A stretch of DNA of 64,000 bases from Anthracocystis setariae (GCA_928724745.1 CAKMXJ010000042.1:434001-498000); one strand, 5' to 3'. Positions 29,801-38,439 are shown, counted from the first letter of the stretch. Program-made: numbers and translations. The notes: generated by a model not told the origin, from the sequence alone.

Positions 29801-31126
29801 GGATGGTATGTAAGCCACGTTCGACAGTGTGATCTTGTTCGTTTTTCCTCGTCCGATATTGACTTCGAGGTCTACTGTGCCGAGTCCTTCGATTTTGACC
29901 GGAACTTCGTTTGCTACCCAGATGGGTCGCATGGTTACGCCGAGTTTAAGGTCCCGAAATAGGGTCTTGTTACAACAGATGTGTCGACTGGCACCCGAGT
30001 CCATTAACCACATTGTTGACCGCGGGTGTGTGAACTCACTAGCGGAGTAGACGTTATCGCGCCCGGGTTCACCAGTTTTGGTGTTCGGCTGGGAACCCGA
30101 CGTCGGGTTCTTGGGTTTCGGGCATTTGTTCGCATAGTGTCCCTTTTCTTGACAATTGAAGCAAGTGATCTTTTCGATTGGCGTTTTCGGCTTCGTCTTG
30201 GAGTTTCGCTTCGGGTTTCGTTGACCCTTCCGTTTGTTTTCTTGTCCGGCGTAATATGCCGATGACCCGACCCGGGTTCGCTGATGCATGCCCTGAACGT
30301 TGATACCAAGGCGCAATTCCTCGCTTCGCAGGCGGGTAACGATGTTGTCAAGCTCGACTTTCTCGTTAATGACGGCACTTTCGACAACCAGGGTCTCGAC
30401 TTCGTTATCGCCCCTTCGGACGATCATTTCGCTCGTTTCTCGTCGTGCTCGGTAGGTTTCCTCGATTTGTGCTCGGATGTTGTCGTAGTCCTTGCGGAGA
30501 CCTTTCATTAGCACGCTATACTTCTTGTTGAAGCTAATTGTAACGCCTGCCATGGTCAGCTGGTCTGACAGTTCGGTGATTCGGCTGACGAATCCGTCGA
30601 TGGTTCGTCTGTCTTGCTTGAGACTGTTGAGCTCCGTCTCCATTTCCTCGAGTTGCCATTTCATGGCTTTAGCGAACCGTTCTTCGAGGGTTTTCCAGAT
30701 TGTGTGCGCGTCTTCAAGGTCCGCAATAGTGTGTTTGATTTCACTAGAGAGACTGCTTCGTAGCATGCCGCAAGCGGTAAAGTTGGCGTTAATCCACTCT
30801 CCATATTTGGGGTCAGAGGCTTCAGGCCGGGGTAGCGTCCCCTTAATGATTCCATAGATTCGAGCACCCTTTTGCATAAGAATGTCGATGCATTGGTCCT
30901 TCCATTGGTAATAGTCGCGTGCCTGTGTCAATTTCGGCAATCCGGGGGAATTGTGCGGGACCCCGTCAATGGATTGCATGATTTCTTCGGTGTATTCGGA
31001 ACCCGTCGTCGGGTTCGGTAAGTTTCTTTCGGGGTTTTCGTGTTCTCCGGTGATCGAATCGACTCGGGAGCGAGATCGAGTATTCAAGTATATGTCGTTC
31101 GAGTTTCCAGCAGGCCTTGGGCTCAT
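26819..31126 (-). CDS. Copia C gag-pol polyprotein
   Basis: Intact 1435-residue ORF whose ATG (31126-31124) lies inside the primer-binding site. Gag has a UBN2-like retrotransposon domain (WKTLEERFAKAMKWQLEEME). A CCHC knuckle lies near 320 (CFNCQEKGHYANKC) and the protease MDSGASRHICC near 375. The integrase zinc region is near 509 (HKRLGHPG), with catalytic D near 570 (HTDVVGP), D near 635 (RSDNGGEY) and E near 665 (EQNGVAERMNR). Reverse transcriptase has YVDD near 1108, and RNase H has TDADHAG near 1282 and DNRAAIELAK. It provides all enzymes for copia transposition. Repeated NPTSGS/KPDVGF-type linkers between domains are encoded by the ACCCGACGTCGGGT word. Confidence 0.96.
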   Translation of the reverse strand: MSPRPAGNSNDIYLNTRSRSRVDSITGEHENPERNLPNPTTGSEYTEEIMQSIDGVPHNSPGLPKLTQARDYYQWKDQCIDILMQKGARIYGIIKGTLPRPEASDPKYGEWINANFTACGMLRSSLSSEIKHTIADLEDAHTIWKTLEERFAKAMKWQLEEMETELNSLKQDRRTIDGFVSRITELSDQLTMAGVTISFNKKYSVLMKGLRKDYDNIRAQIEETYRARRETSEMIVRRGDNEVETLVVESAVINEKVELDNIVTRLRSEELRLGINVQGMHQRTRVGSSAYYAGQENKRKGQRNPKRNSKTKPKTPIEKITCFNCQEKGHYANKCPKPKNPTSGSQPNTKTGEPGRDNVYSASEFTHPRSTMWLMDSGASRHICCNKTLFRDLKLGVTMRPIWVANEVPVKIEGLGTVDLEVNIGRGKTNKITLSNVAYIPSFGVNLLSTGVMRKKVEIVTNDRETIARTTDGRITCRGVHIGPLTYVDQVGTDFAGIAAEHEANTTNWHKRLGHPGQARLEEIAKVVPQVTLNPRTPAKCETCQIGKSHKQPFSRNPTSGSTKPLELVHTDVVGPMPDETPQGHRYAVTFIDDFSRFTVAFLLTRKSEVYGHFLEYKTLMEKQTGQLIKRVRSDNGGEYTSKELAELLRGNGIIHEHTAPYTPEQNGVAERMNRTLFDLARCMMIQSSSPYHMWGDAFLHAVYLNNRFPTKGAGMKIPIQLLRSITPDFSLARTFGCAAWAHVPEERRDKLEPRALACVYVGITAGTKAFKLYNVVEDRYITTVHATFDEGTFPFSYDTESSVRFAKPDVGFANPPRINTTTKEIDIPPQSNHQNAELQENTSEDSNSWPYLTPEERAAGIQTPPGSPPSSPRLDALAALEETNGVEDPTSGLDDSDPIGLLDDEPRTITQAFRRPDWELWKQAVNRELASHKNNNTWNLVTPPKDANVIGSRWVFKIKRKSDGTIDKYKARLVAQGFAQKHGIDYDETFAPVVKLATLRLLMILSLQIGLTIYQMDVETAYLNGEIDKDIYMRPPPREPDADPHAPGLLCKLNKSLYGLKQAGRTWYQKADSTLRGMGFKRSNHDSALYIKNPTSGSGTHPLVLTIYVDDILIFARSKPLAENVMNDLRKHFKMTGGEQLDYILGIQVKQSPESIHLSQTSYIRRLLLTYGLESANIVHTPLNPSASLTDGDLLSPSEHSKYRSIVGQILYIATCTRPDISYAVQRLSRELANPHSNAMVQAKHLLRYLKGTETHGLEYKPAVGFPIHDVNLDFGLLFQTFTDADHAGDTLTSRSTSGIVNTVNTMPYSWISKLQSIITDSTTYAEYVAMAEAAKEITWCRWLVEELGLKVKNPTQLMVDNRAAIELAKEPKFHNRTKHFRLKYHITRSYQAEGLLIVKPVSTTDQLADILTKALEKNKVRVNRENLHILPTN

Positions 31127-31130
31127 AACC
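31119..31130 (-). other. Copia C primer-binding site (half initiator tRNA-Met)
   Basis: GGTTATGAGCCC on the minus strand, immediately after the 5' LTR, complementary to the tRNAi-Met anticodon loop. Confidence 0.75.
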
Positions 31131-31837
31131 TGTAGAAGAATAGCAGATGAGGAATGACGGCCTTACGGCAAAGCCAAGAATAAGTAGTTAATTATGGCTT
31201 TTGAGCGTGACTTACGGAAGTAGGCGTCGGGTGATCAATCCCGACGTCGGGTTCTGACAAACTGCGGGTTTGTTAGAATCCCGGAAGTCTTAGGATGTCC
31301 GAACGTTATTTTTGTTGTTATTCCAAAGATCCACGTCGGGTTTCGTACGCTCACGTCGTCTTCGCAGAGGTAGGAAGCTTGAACGATAAATACTGTAAGT
31401 ACTTTGATGACTACTCGACGAGTTGTCGGAGAGAAGGTATGATAAGGGTAAATGGGGAAAAGATTCGATATATTTCAGATGCACTAACGGGTCAAGGCAA
31501 GAGGCACTTATATACATCTCGGGATGGCTCTTCATCCGTATAGCATAGGACTCCATCGTTGGGTGGAAGGGCTTTCCGTTCTCATTTGCGACGCATCCGG
31601 AATCAGCATAACCCGACCGCGGGTTTTGCGATTATGTTTCGAACCTTTTGTCTTTAGCCGTGTGTCTCGAACGCGTATGTTGGTTTCGGATGTTTTCTTG
31701 TGAAATCCTTCGCAGTTGTCCGAATTCGGCTAGAAGTGTGAACCCGCATGCGGGTTACAAAACCCGACCGCGGGTTTTGTTGCTGAGGTGTGAAATGCTC
31801 TAAGTGCGAGGCGATTTATGGAACCCGAGTTCCAACA
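31131..31837 (-). repeat. 5' LTR of copia C
   Basis: 707 bp, identical by eye to 24072-24778; flanked outside by CATCT. Confidence 0.95.
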
Positions 31838-34800
31838 CATCTTTCGCGACCAATAGGCTACCGGATGGAGCCGGTGGGTCGAGGGCCGGGGTACGGCCTC
31901 GGGGTCGGTCCCCGGGGCGGCGTACCACTGTGAGAGTACGGCAGCCACGACGTAATCGCTAGCATCTGTTTCGATCACTGTGAGCCGGGAAGGGTCGAAG
32001 TGTTGTAGGATTGGGGCGGTAGTGAAGGCTTCTTTGAGTCGGGTGAAAGCCTCCCGCTCCCGGGGCTCCAGGTTGATCTTACCGGAGGCCTTGTTCTTAA
32101 GCCGATCGGTGAGCGGGGACGCCACCCGGGAGTAGTGCCGGATGAAGCGGCGATAGAAGTTGGCAAACCCTAGAAAGACCTGGATGTCCCGGATGGTGAC
32201 CGGTTCTGGCCAGGACGACACCGCGTCCACCTTACCGGGGTCCATGCTGATCCCCCCGGGACTGACCCGGTACCCGAGGAACTCGACAGACGAGGTCCCG
32301 AAGTCGCATTTTCCCGGGGCACAGTACAGCTTGTGGTCCCGGAGACGTCCCAACACCTCCCGGACGTGAGAGGTGTGTTCTGCGGGGTCGGCGGAAAATA
32401 TGAGGATATCATCCAAATACACTATTACGGTGACATCCAAGAGGTCGTGGAGAACGTGGTTCATAAGATGCTGGAAAGTGGACGGGGCGTTACATAGTCC
32501 AAAGGGCATAACTAAGTATTCGTAGCTCCCGTACCTGGTCCGGAAGGCTGTTTTCCATTCGTCGCCCTCCGCGATGCGGACAAGATTGTAGGCCCCCTTA
32601 AGATCCAATTTTGTGTAAATCTTAGCCCGGGAGAGGCAGTCCAGGTGCTCGGAGATCAGGGGAATCGGATACTTGTCTTTGACGGTGATGCTGTTGAGGG
32701 CCCGGTAGTCGACGCAAAGGCGGAGTTTGCCATCTTTCTTCGGGACGAAGATGATAGGGGCGGCTGCCGGGCTCTTGGACGGCCGGATGAACCCTATCTC
32801 AAGCATCTTATCAAGATAGGCCTTAAGCTCCTCCATTTCTCTCCCGGAGAGGGAGTATAGTGCGCCATGTGGGATCTGGGCTCCGGGGAGGAGGTTAATC
32901 TGGTGGTCGTGAGGCCGGCGAGGCGGGAGCACATCGGCGTTGGCCTCATTGAACACGTCCGAGAAGTCCCGGTACTCTTCCGGGAGGCCTGGGGCCCGGG
33001 ATGGCTCCAAGGAGCTGGGGTGGATAGCGAAACAGTTCTCCCCCGGGACGGGATCCTGTCCATTGGTAAGCAGCGGGGGGCCGGTAGGTTGAACCGGGGT
33101 GGTGGCATAACCCCCTCCTCCTGGGAGCGGGAAGTGCATGGTTTGGGTTTGATAATTGAGTACCGGTTCGGTCTTCTCAATCCAATCCATTCCGAGGATG
33201 ATATCATAGTCGGAGATGCGGGGTGCGACATAGAATTGATGATTCGGGGTAACCGGGACGCCCGCAAGGCTGACCGATGCCCGGAGAGCGTGGGTAATAG
33301 CCTCTGAGCGGGAATCGAAGGTTGCTGTACGTACCGGGGCCCGGAGGGCCTCCGGGACGCCCACCTCCCGATCCAGCATGGCCCTGTCCACAAAAGAAGC
33401 GGTGGCGCCCCCGTCGATTAGGGCCCGGGCACGGCACCCGGCCAGCGTGACCCAGCACTCATACACCGGGATGCTGGGGTGTCGGTGTACCCGGATGGTG
33501 TCCCCGCTGATCACCGGCTCGGCGGGAGGGATGAGGGCCGCTACATGGCTCCTGAGATCCACGAGTCCCGTGTCCTGGCGAAGTTGGGCGATGTTGGCCC
33601 TCACCGGGAGAGACTGAGGGTGGTCGGTGGACTCGGGGTCCCACTCCGGGTCATAGGAAAGGACGGAGCGATCATCCGATAGGTCATCCTCGCCGTTGAT
33701 AGGTGTGGCTTCATCCTCCCCGGCCCACCGGGTCTCCGGGACGTCCGGGACCAGGGGTTGGACCAAAAGATCGCCGTTGGCGGGGTCTAGGATAGCCACG
33801 TTGGCCCGGAGGGGCCGAGTCTGGGCGGCCTTTGGGCAGTCCCGGACTGCGTGAGGGCCCCCGCACCCGTAGCAGAGGTTGTTTTCCCGACGGTACTTGC
33901 GGACCTCGTCGGGAAGCTCCCGGCTGGCCAGCCCGGGGTGGGGCGGATCACCCCGCTTGTTGGGGGTCTCGTGACGGGGTACCGTCGAGTTGGGTGGGCG
34001 ACCGCCCCGAAGTTCGGGACGGCGTTCCGGGCGACCCGGGGGGTCCGAGTGACCCGGGGTCACCAAGCCGATTTCGTACATTCGCTGCTCGGTTCGGATA
34101 GCGGTGTCAATGTACTCGTGCAGGTCGTGGGTCTCCACGTGGAGGAGCTTCTGCCGGAGGCTCTCCCGGAGACTAAGCTGGAAGGTCGTCAGCAGTTGCT
34201 GGTTGTCGGTAGCGTTAGCCTTAGTGGCTAGGGCCAAGAACTCGGCAGCGTGAGCGCTAACGCTTCCCGATTGACGCAGCCGCTGGAGCTTGACCCGGGC
34301 GGTGTGTCCCGGGTTAGGATCCCCATAGGTGCGGCGAAGATCGGCACAGAACGTATCCCACTTGTGGAACAGGTTGATTTCCGGGCGGGCCTGGCGCAGG
34401 TTGCGGAGTCGCTCCCGGGGTACACCCGAAATATGAGCTAGGGCCCATAAGACCCGGCGGGGGTCGGAGGGGAAACGTGCCGGGTTAAGATCGAAATGGA
34501 GGGTGCATTGTTCGATGAAAGCCTCCAGCTCGTCGCGCTTGCCGTCCCAGGAAGGGGCGGCAACGCTAACTTCCGGGGTCTTGACCCGGGAGGAGTAGTC
34601 CTCCGTAAGGTCCCAGTTGGTAGCTACGACGGGAGCTCCCGGGGGTACCGGCTGGGGATTGGCCTCGCGCTCGCCCATAAGGCGGGTAGCGCGGGCGTAC
34701 CGTTCTTCCGAGGTCTCGCGTTCCGGAGAAAGGTCTCCCGGATGCCCCATGGGCGGGAGGCTAGGTCCTGCCGGGATCGGGACGGCGGGGTCGGGGGCTC

Positions 34801-34981
34801 GACCACCGTTGAGCAGCCGGACCTGGTCGGCCAATCCTCCGACCAGGGCGGTTAGGCTCTGCACGGCGGCGACTAGCCCCTGGACGGGGTCGCCTCCTGA
34901 ATCGGGACTTTCGGGGGTAGGGCTGCCCGAACTCGTAACAGAGTCCGGGGGGCCGGGACGAGGCTGGCTACGGGTTTGCAT
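31838..34981 (-). CDS. Gypsy B gag-pol, N-terminal part (gag, protease, RT; interrupted)
   Basis: 1048 codons from the ATG at 34981: gag, CCHC knuckle, protease with LIDGGATASF (again DGG), reverse transcriptase with YLDDILIF, and the start of RNase H (ETDASDYVV), ending at YWSRKM where copia C enters. Very similar to gypsy A throughout. Read through, it picks up about 35 unrelated codons in the copia C LTR and stops at 31730. Confidence 0.93.
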
Positions 34982-35017
34982 AGTAGCTGGGGTCTCCGCG
35001 TTGATGGCAACGGGGAG

Positions 35018-35027
35018 GTCGATTGTA
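35018..35027 (-). other. Gypsy B primer-binding site (self-priming type)
   Basis: Coding-strand TACAATCGAC one base after the 5' LTR. It pairs perfectly with the LTR word at 35201-35210, as in gypsy A. Confidence 0.6.
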
Positions 35028-35028
35028 A

Positions 35029-35387
35029 TGTTAAGCTCCTGGGGTCTTAGAACCTCGGAACGTGGCGGTGCGTCTGTATCGAGGCCAGGGGCGTGGTACC
35101 GGGTGTTGTTCCCGGGATCGTTGCCTAGATAGCGGAGCGGGTGAGCGGGAGATCGGGAGAAGGTCTGATATTTCCACCTACTATAGTGAGTAAGCTAAAA
35201 TACAATCGACGTCTTAACGTGAGCGTGGTGGAATCAGGACGTGGGATTATGTGGTCTCCCGGATACCCCCCGGGAGATGCCGCAGTCTGCCCCGATCACC
35301 GATCCGGGTCTATATCGGGGGGAACTACCCCCGCCCATGTTAATACTAAGACCGAACACTAACTCTCCCGATATCCCAATCGTAACA
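35029..35387 (-). repeat. 5' LTR of gypsy B
   Basis: 359 bp, apparently identical to 18693-19051; outside flank CTAGT. Confidence 0.92.
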
Positions 35388-36879
35388 CTAGTCCTGCGAA
35401 GTCAACACCAGCTTGGTCAACGTAGGTGAGCGGTCCAATGTGTACACCCCTGCAGGTGATACGGCCACTCTTTGTCCTTGCTACGGTTTCTTTGTCGTTG
35501 GTGGTGATCTCCGCCTTCTTCCTCATCACTCCTGTGGATAGGAGGTTGACATTGAAGGATGGGATGTAAGCAACGTTCGTTAGCATGATCTTGTTGACGT
35601 CTCCTTGTCCGACGTTGACGTCTAGGTGCACTGTGCCGACGCCTTCGACTTGGACGGGTACGTCATTGGCCACCCAGATAGGTTTCATTGACACGCCTGT
35701 ACGGAGGTCTGTAAAAAGGGAACGATTGCAACAGATATGCCTGCTGGCTCCTGAATCCATGAGCCACATGGTTGAGCGTGGATGGGTAAACTCGCTAACG
35801 GAGTAGGCGTTCTCGTTGTTGACATTGCCATCCTTTACGCAATCTTGCGTGTTCTCTTGCTTCGTTTTCTTTGGGCATTTGTTCTGGTAATGTCCCTTTT
35901 CGTTGCAATTGAAGCAAGTTATTTCTTCGATGGGAGTTCTTTTCCTACGACGTTGCGTGTTTGGCCTCTTCGTTTTCTTTCCGTCGCTGGCAAAGTAGGC
36001 TGACTGGTTTTGCTTCGTTTGTTGGTCCAGACCGTGTGAGTGGAGTCCGAGGCGTAGTTCTTCGCTACGCAACCTTGTGACTATGGAGTCAAACTCCACT
36101 TTCTCATCAATGTGTGCTTTCGCCATCGTGAACCTCTCGTTTTCATCTCCTTCACGGTGGATGATCATCTGAGTTTGCTCCCGGCGAGCTCTGTACGTTT
36201 CCATGATTTGCGACGCGATGTTCTCATACTCCTTTCGTAGTCCCTTCATGAGGACGCTGTATTTCTTGTGATGGCTTATGTCGTAGCCTGCCAACGTCAG
36301 TTGTTCGGCGAGCTGCTTGATTCTGCCAACGAAGCCGTCGATGGTCCGTTTCTCTTGTCTGAGGCTGTTGAACTCGGTCTCCATTTCCTCGAGTTGCCAT
36401 CGCATTGACTTGGCAAATCGGTCTTCGAGAGTGATCCAGATGGTCCTGGCATCCTCGAGATCGCTGATCGTGTGCTTTATGTCGATTGACATGCAGCTTC
36501 GAAGCATCCCGCATGCTGTGAGATTGGCGTTGAGCCATTCCATGTACGTGGGGTCGGACTCCGGAGGTTTGGGGAAGATCCCTTTGATGATTCCGTAGAC
36601 GCGGATGCCCTTTTGCATGAGGACATCTATAGTTCTGTCCTTCCACGTGTAGTAATCCTTCGCTTGCTCGAGTTTCGGCAAGCGGAGCTTCGTTTGGTCG
36701 ATCTCCGTGCCCATCGTAAACGCGACGTTGCGTGTTAGTGCTTCAGGGGATGGGGTTAGAGATAGGGTAGATTCTTCGTCGTCTCCACTGGGTGTTCCAG
36801 TAATCGAATCGGAGCGACGGGTTCGCGATCGGGTTCCTTTGTAGCTACCTTCCGAGTTTCCCGTAGGCTTTGGGCTCAT
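35388..36879 (-). CDS. Copia B gag-pol, N-terminal part (gag, knuckle, protease; interrupted by gypsy B)
   Basis: The ATG at 36879 lies inside the primer-binding site. 497 codons cover gag (WITLEDRFAKSMRWQLEEME), the CCHC knuckle CFNCNEKGHYQNKC, the protease MDSGASRHICC, and the linker to integrase ending at DFAGL, where gypsy B entered. Reading on into gypsy B adds nine foreign residues and stops at 35359. It joins in frame to 15890-18687. Confidence 0.93.
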
Positions 36880-36883
36880 AACC
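36872..36883 (-). other. Copia B primer-binding site (half initiator tRNA-Met)
   Basis: GGTTATGAGCCC on the minus strand directly after the 5' LTR, as in copia A and C. Confidence 0.75.
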
Positions 36884-37713
36884 TGTTAGTTTCTGCGTGC
36901 GTCTAATCACTATTGCGTGGTGGGTAGACGTTTGAAGATGACTGCAAACACGCAAGGGCGCGTGTTTGCCACGTTCCTTGACTGACTTCAAGTTGTCCGA
37001 GTAGGCGCTGTAGGCTAGGAAGCTTGGTAGGTTACTACGTGAGAGACAGACACGCAAGCCTGCGTGTTGGTATGCTTGGTTGTACGTTAGGAACACACCT
37101 CGCTGGTTGATGATTCGATGGATTTCCGATTACCGCACAGTGAAATGCAACCTCTATATATACATATGGCGTGAGCAGACGTATACGGCTAAGTGACGAC
37201 CATCGTCGCTATAGCCTTACTCCAGAAGGTCCCATGACCGATGAGTGTTCGTTGCTAAACACGCAATCCTTGCGTGTCTTTCCTCCTCGTTGGGGACATC
37301 ACCGCGTGTCTCGTTTGTTGCCCTTTTCTGATTGGTTCGGCCCAACGTGGTCCGCAAATGGGGTTCACCCTTGATTATGAGGGTTACCCATCATCGTCAC
37401 GGAAGATGGCCTCCAGTGTGCCTCGAATCTGTGGTGATGGGTGAGATACCTAGGGGAGTGTTGCGGTCAAACACGCGAGCTCGCGTGTATGGTCACCAGC
37501 TTGCTCGACTGTTCGGCAGCGTTGTATTTCCAGGGTCTACCCCCTTGATATTTGGGAAATTAATTAAGTTTGTTCCTTCTTAACGTGCGCGCGCGTACCT
37601 TGTGGGTTTTTCATCTTGAGTCGTTGAACCCAAACACGCAAGCTTGCGTATTTGGTGCTGTTGAGCGAGATACTCTGAGTGCGAGATGGCTTTCGGAACA
37701 CCGAGTTCCAACA
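36884..37713 (-). repeat. 5' LTR of copia B
   Basis: 830 bp; differs from 13318-14147 at four sites, each C to T or G to A at a CpG. Outside flank TGCTC at 37714-37718. Confidence 0.93.
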
Positions 37714-37718
37714 TGCTC

Positions 37719-37917
37719 CACCTTTCTTCCTTGTTGCTTCGACTACGCCTTCATCCTCGAACTTTCGGACGATGCTATCGACGGTCGACCACGGCAGCCG
37801 GTATCGCCTCGCTACCTCGGCTTTAGTGTGACCTCGATGCAGGATGTTGTCCACAATCCATTCTCGGACAGCATCAGGTACGCTGTTACGCTTCTTTCTG
37901 ACTTGGGAGGCCGGCAT
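37719..37917 (-). pseudogene. Mariner transposase, N-terminal fragment
   Basis: Starts at the ATG at 37917 (MPASQVRKKRNSVP) and encodes a helix-turn-helix (KAEVARRYRLPWSTVDSIV), the DNA-recognition part of a Tc1/IS630-type transposase. Copia B interrupts it after KKGGA. The frame continues at 13317. Confidence 0.85.
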
Positions 37918-38000
37918 TGCGAAGAGATGGTGTCAGTATTTACACAGACAAGACAGCGGCGACGACAAGATTGATCTTATTGGATGGTGGAGGCCTGAGC

Positions 38001-38155
38001 GTCCCGATAACAACAGCGCTAGTTCACGATAACATCCAATTATAGCTCACAATGACATCATACTAATTCACGATCAGAACAAGCAATCACGATGACGTCG
38101 AGCGATGTTTCCCGAACATGTTACATTAATTCACGAAGACATCTTGAAAAAGGAA
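38001..38155 (-). repeat. Right terminal inverted repeat of mariner element
   Basis: 155 bp, inverted imperfect copy of 3982-4136 with the same spaced TCACGATGACAT-type words; followed by TA at 38156-38157. Confidence 0.85.
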
Positions 38156-38157
38156 TA

Positions 38158-38439
38158 ATACCGGCACATCATCTGTTGCGCGACGCGTTCACACGACCTC
38201 TGCCGCTCCGAGCTGCAAAGCCGTCGCCTGTTCTGAAGCCCGCTTTCCGCATGCAACAGACCACGGCGGTCCCAAATCTTTTGTGAGCTCATCTCCAAAT
38301 TTATCGACTCGATCTGAGACATTCCGCCCCGATCCGATATCATTGACTCGCACGGACGCTCTTCACTCTCCCAGCCAGAAATCACCTTCGCATTGTTTAC
38401 ATTGTAGCATCAACCTTGCTACAGGAACAGTACAGCTTC
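38158..38439. other. Host intergenic DNA, downstream of the omega-amidase gene
   Basis: 282 bp with no gene seen; it carries the 3' flank of the minus-strand amidase gene. Confidence 0.5.

Larger units (their letters stand above)
24072..31837 (-). mobile_element. Ty1/copia retrotransposon C, complete and apparently intact
   Basis: 7.77-kb element with two identical 707-bp LTRs, a half-tRNA-Met primer site, an intact 1435-aa gag-pol, a second ORF, a polypurine tract and a perfect 5-bp duplication CATCT (24067-24071 and 31838-31842). It lies in the RNase H region of gypsy B pol. It is a different copia family from A/B, with different LTRs and a different dispersed palindrome. LTR identity makes it the youngest or among the youngest insertions. 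Confidence 0.96.
18693..35387 (-). mobile_element. Ty3/gypsy chromovirus B (interrupted by copia C and a solo LTR)
   Basis: Same family as gypsy A, opposite orientation. The 359-bp LTRs at 18693-19051 and 35029-35387 are flanked by CTAGT (18688-18692 and 35388-35392), and the flanks rejoin copia B pol in frame. Without copia C (24072-31837) and the solo LTR (20035-20749) it would be about 8.2 kb, with a 1628-codon gag-pol and a 614-aa antisense gene, both open. Confidence 0.93.
13318..37713 (-). mobile_element. Ty1/copia retrotransposon B (complete, interrupted by gypsy B)
   Basis: The 830-bp LTRs at 13318-14147 and 36884-37713 are flanked by TGCTC (13313-13317 and 37714-37718), so they are one element inserted in the mariner transposase. 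Removing gypsy B (18693-35387 plus one CTAGT) leaves about 7.7 kb: 5' LTR, half-tRNA primer site, an intact 1429-codon gag-pol, a spacer, a second ORF (14212-15465), a polypurine tract and the 3' LTR. The LTRs differ at four places, all CpG transitions. Confidence 0.93.
3982..38155 (-). mobile_element. Tc1/mariner DNA transposon, host of the whole nest
   Basis: The boundaries come from two 155-bp inverted repeats (3982-4136 and 38001-38155), both starting TTCCTTTTTC and both flanked by TA (3980-3981 and 38156-38157), the classic Tc1/mariner target duplication. Leaving out gypsy A and copia B, the element is about 1.6 kb, the normal size. It encodes one transposase on the minus strand, in three pieces. 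The inverted repeats differ from each other at a number of positions, so this copy is older than the retrotransposons inside it. Confidence 0.88.

Noticed and set aside
24072..31837. Dispersed palindromes as a CRISPR array or tandem repeat
   Set aside because: Spacing is irregular, copies lie in coding and non-coding parts, and the genome is eukaryotic.
24072..31837. Palindromes as mere codon or linker-peptide bias
   Set aside because: The same words are in LTRs and non-coding spacers, and the encoded peptides differ by frame (NPTSGS, KPDVGF, PAVGF).
1..37713. Repeat-induced point mutation of the nest
   Set aside because: Open frames are intact and LTR pairs nearly identical; only four CpG transitions are seen in one LTR pair.
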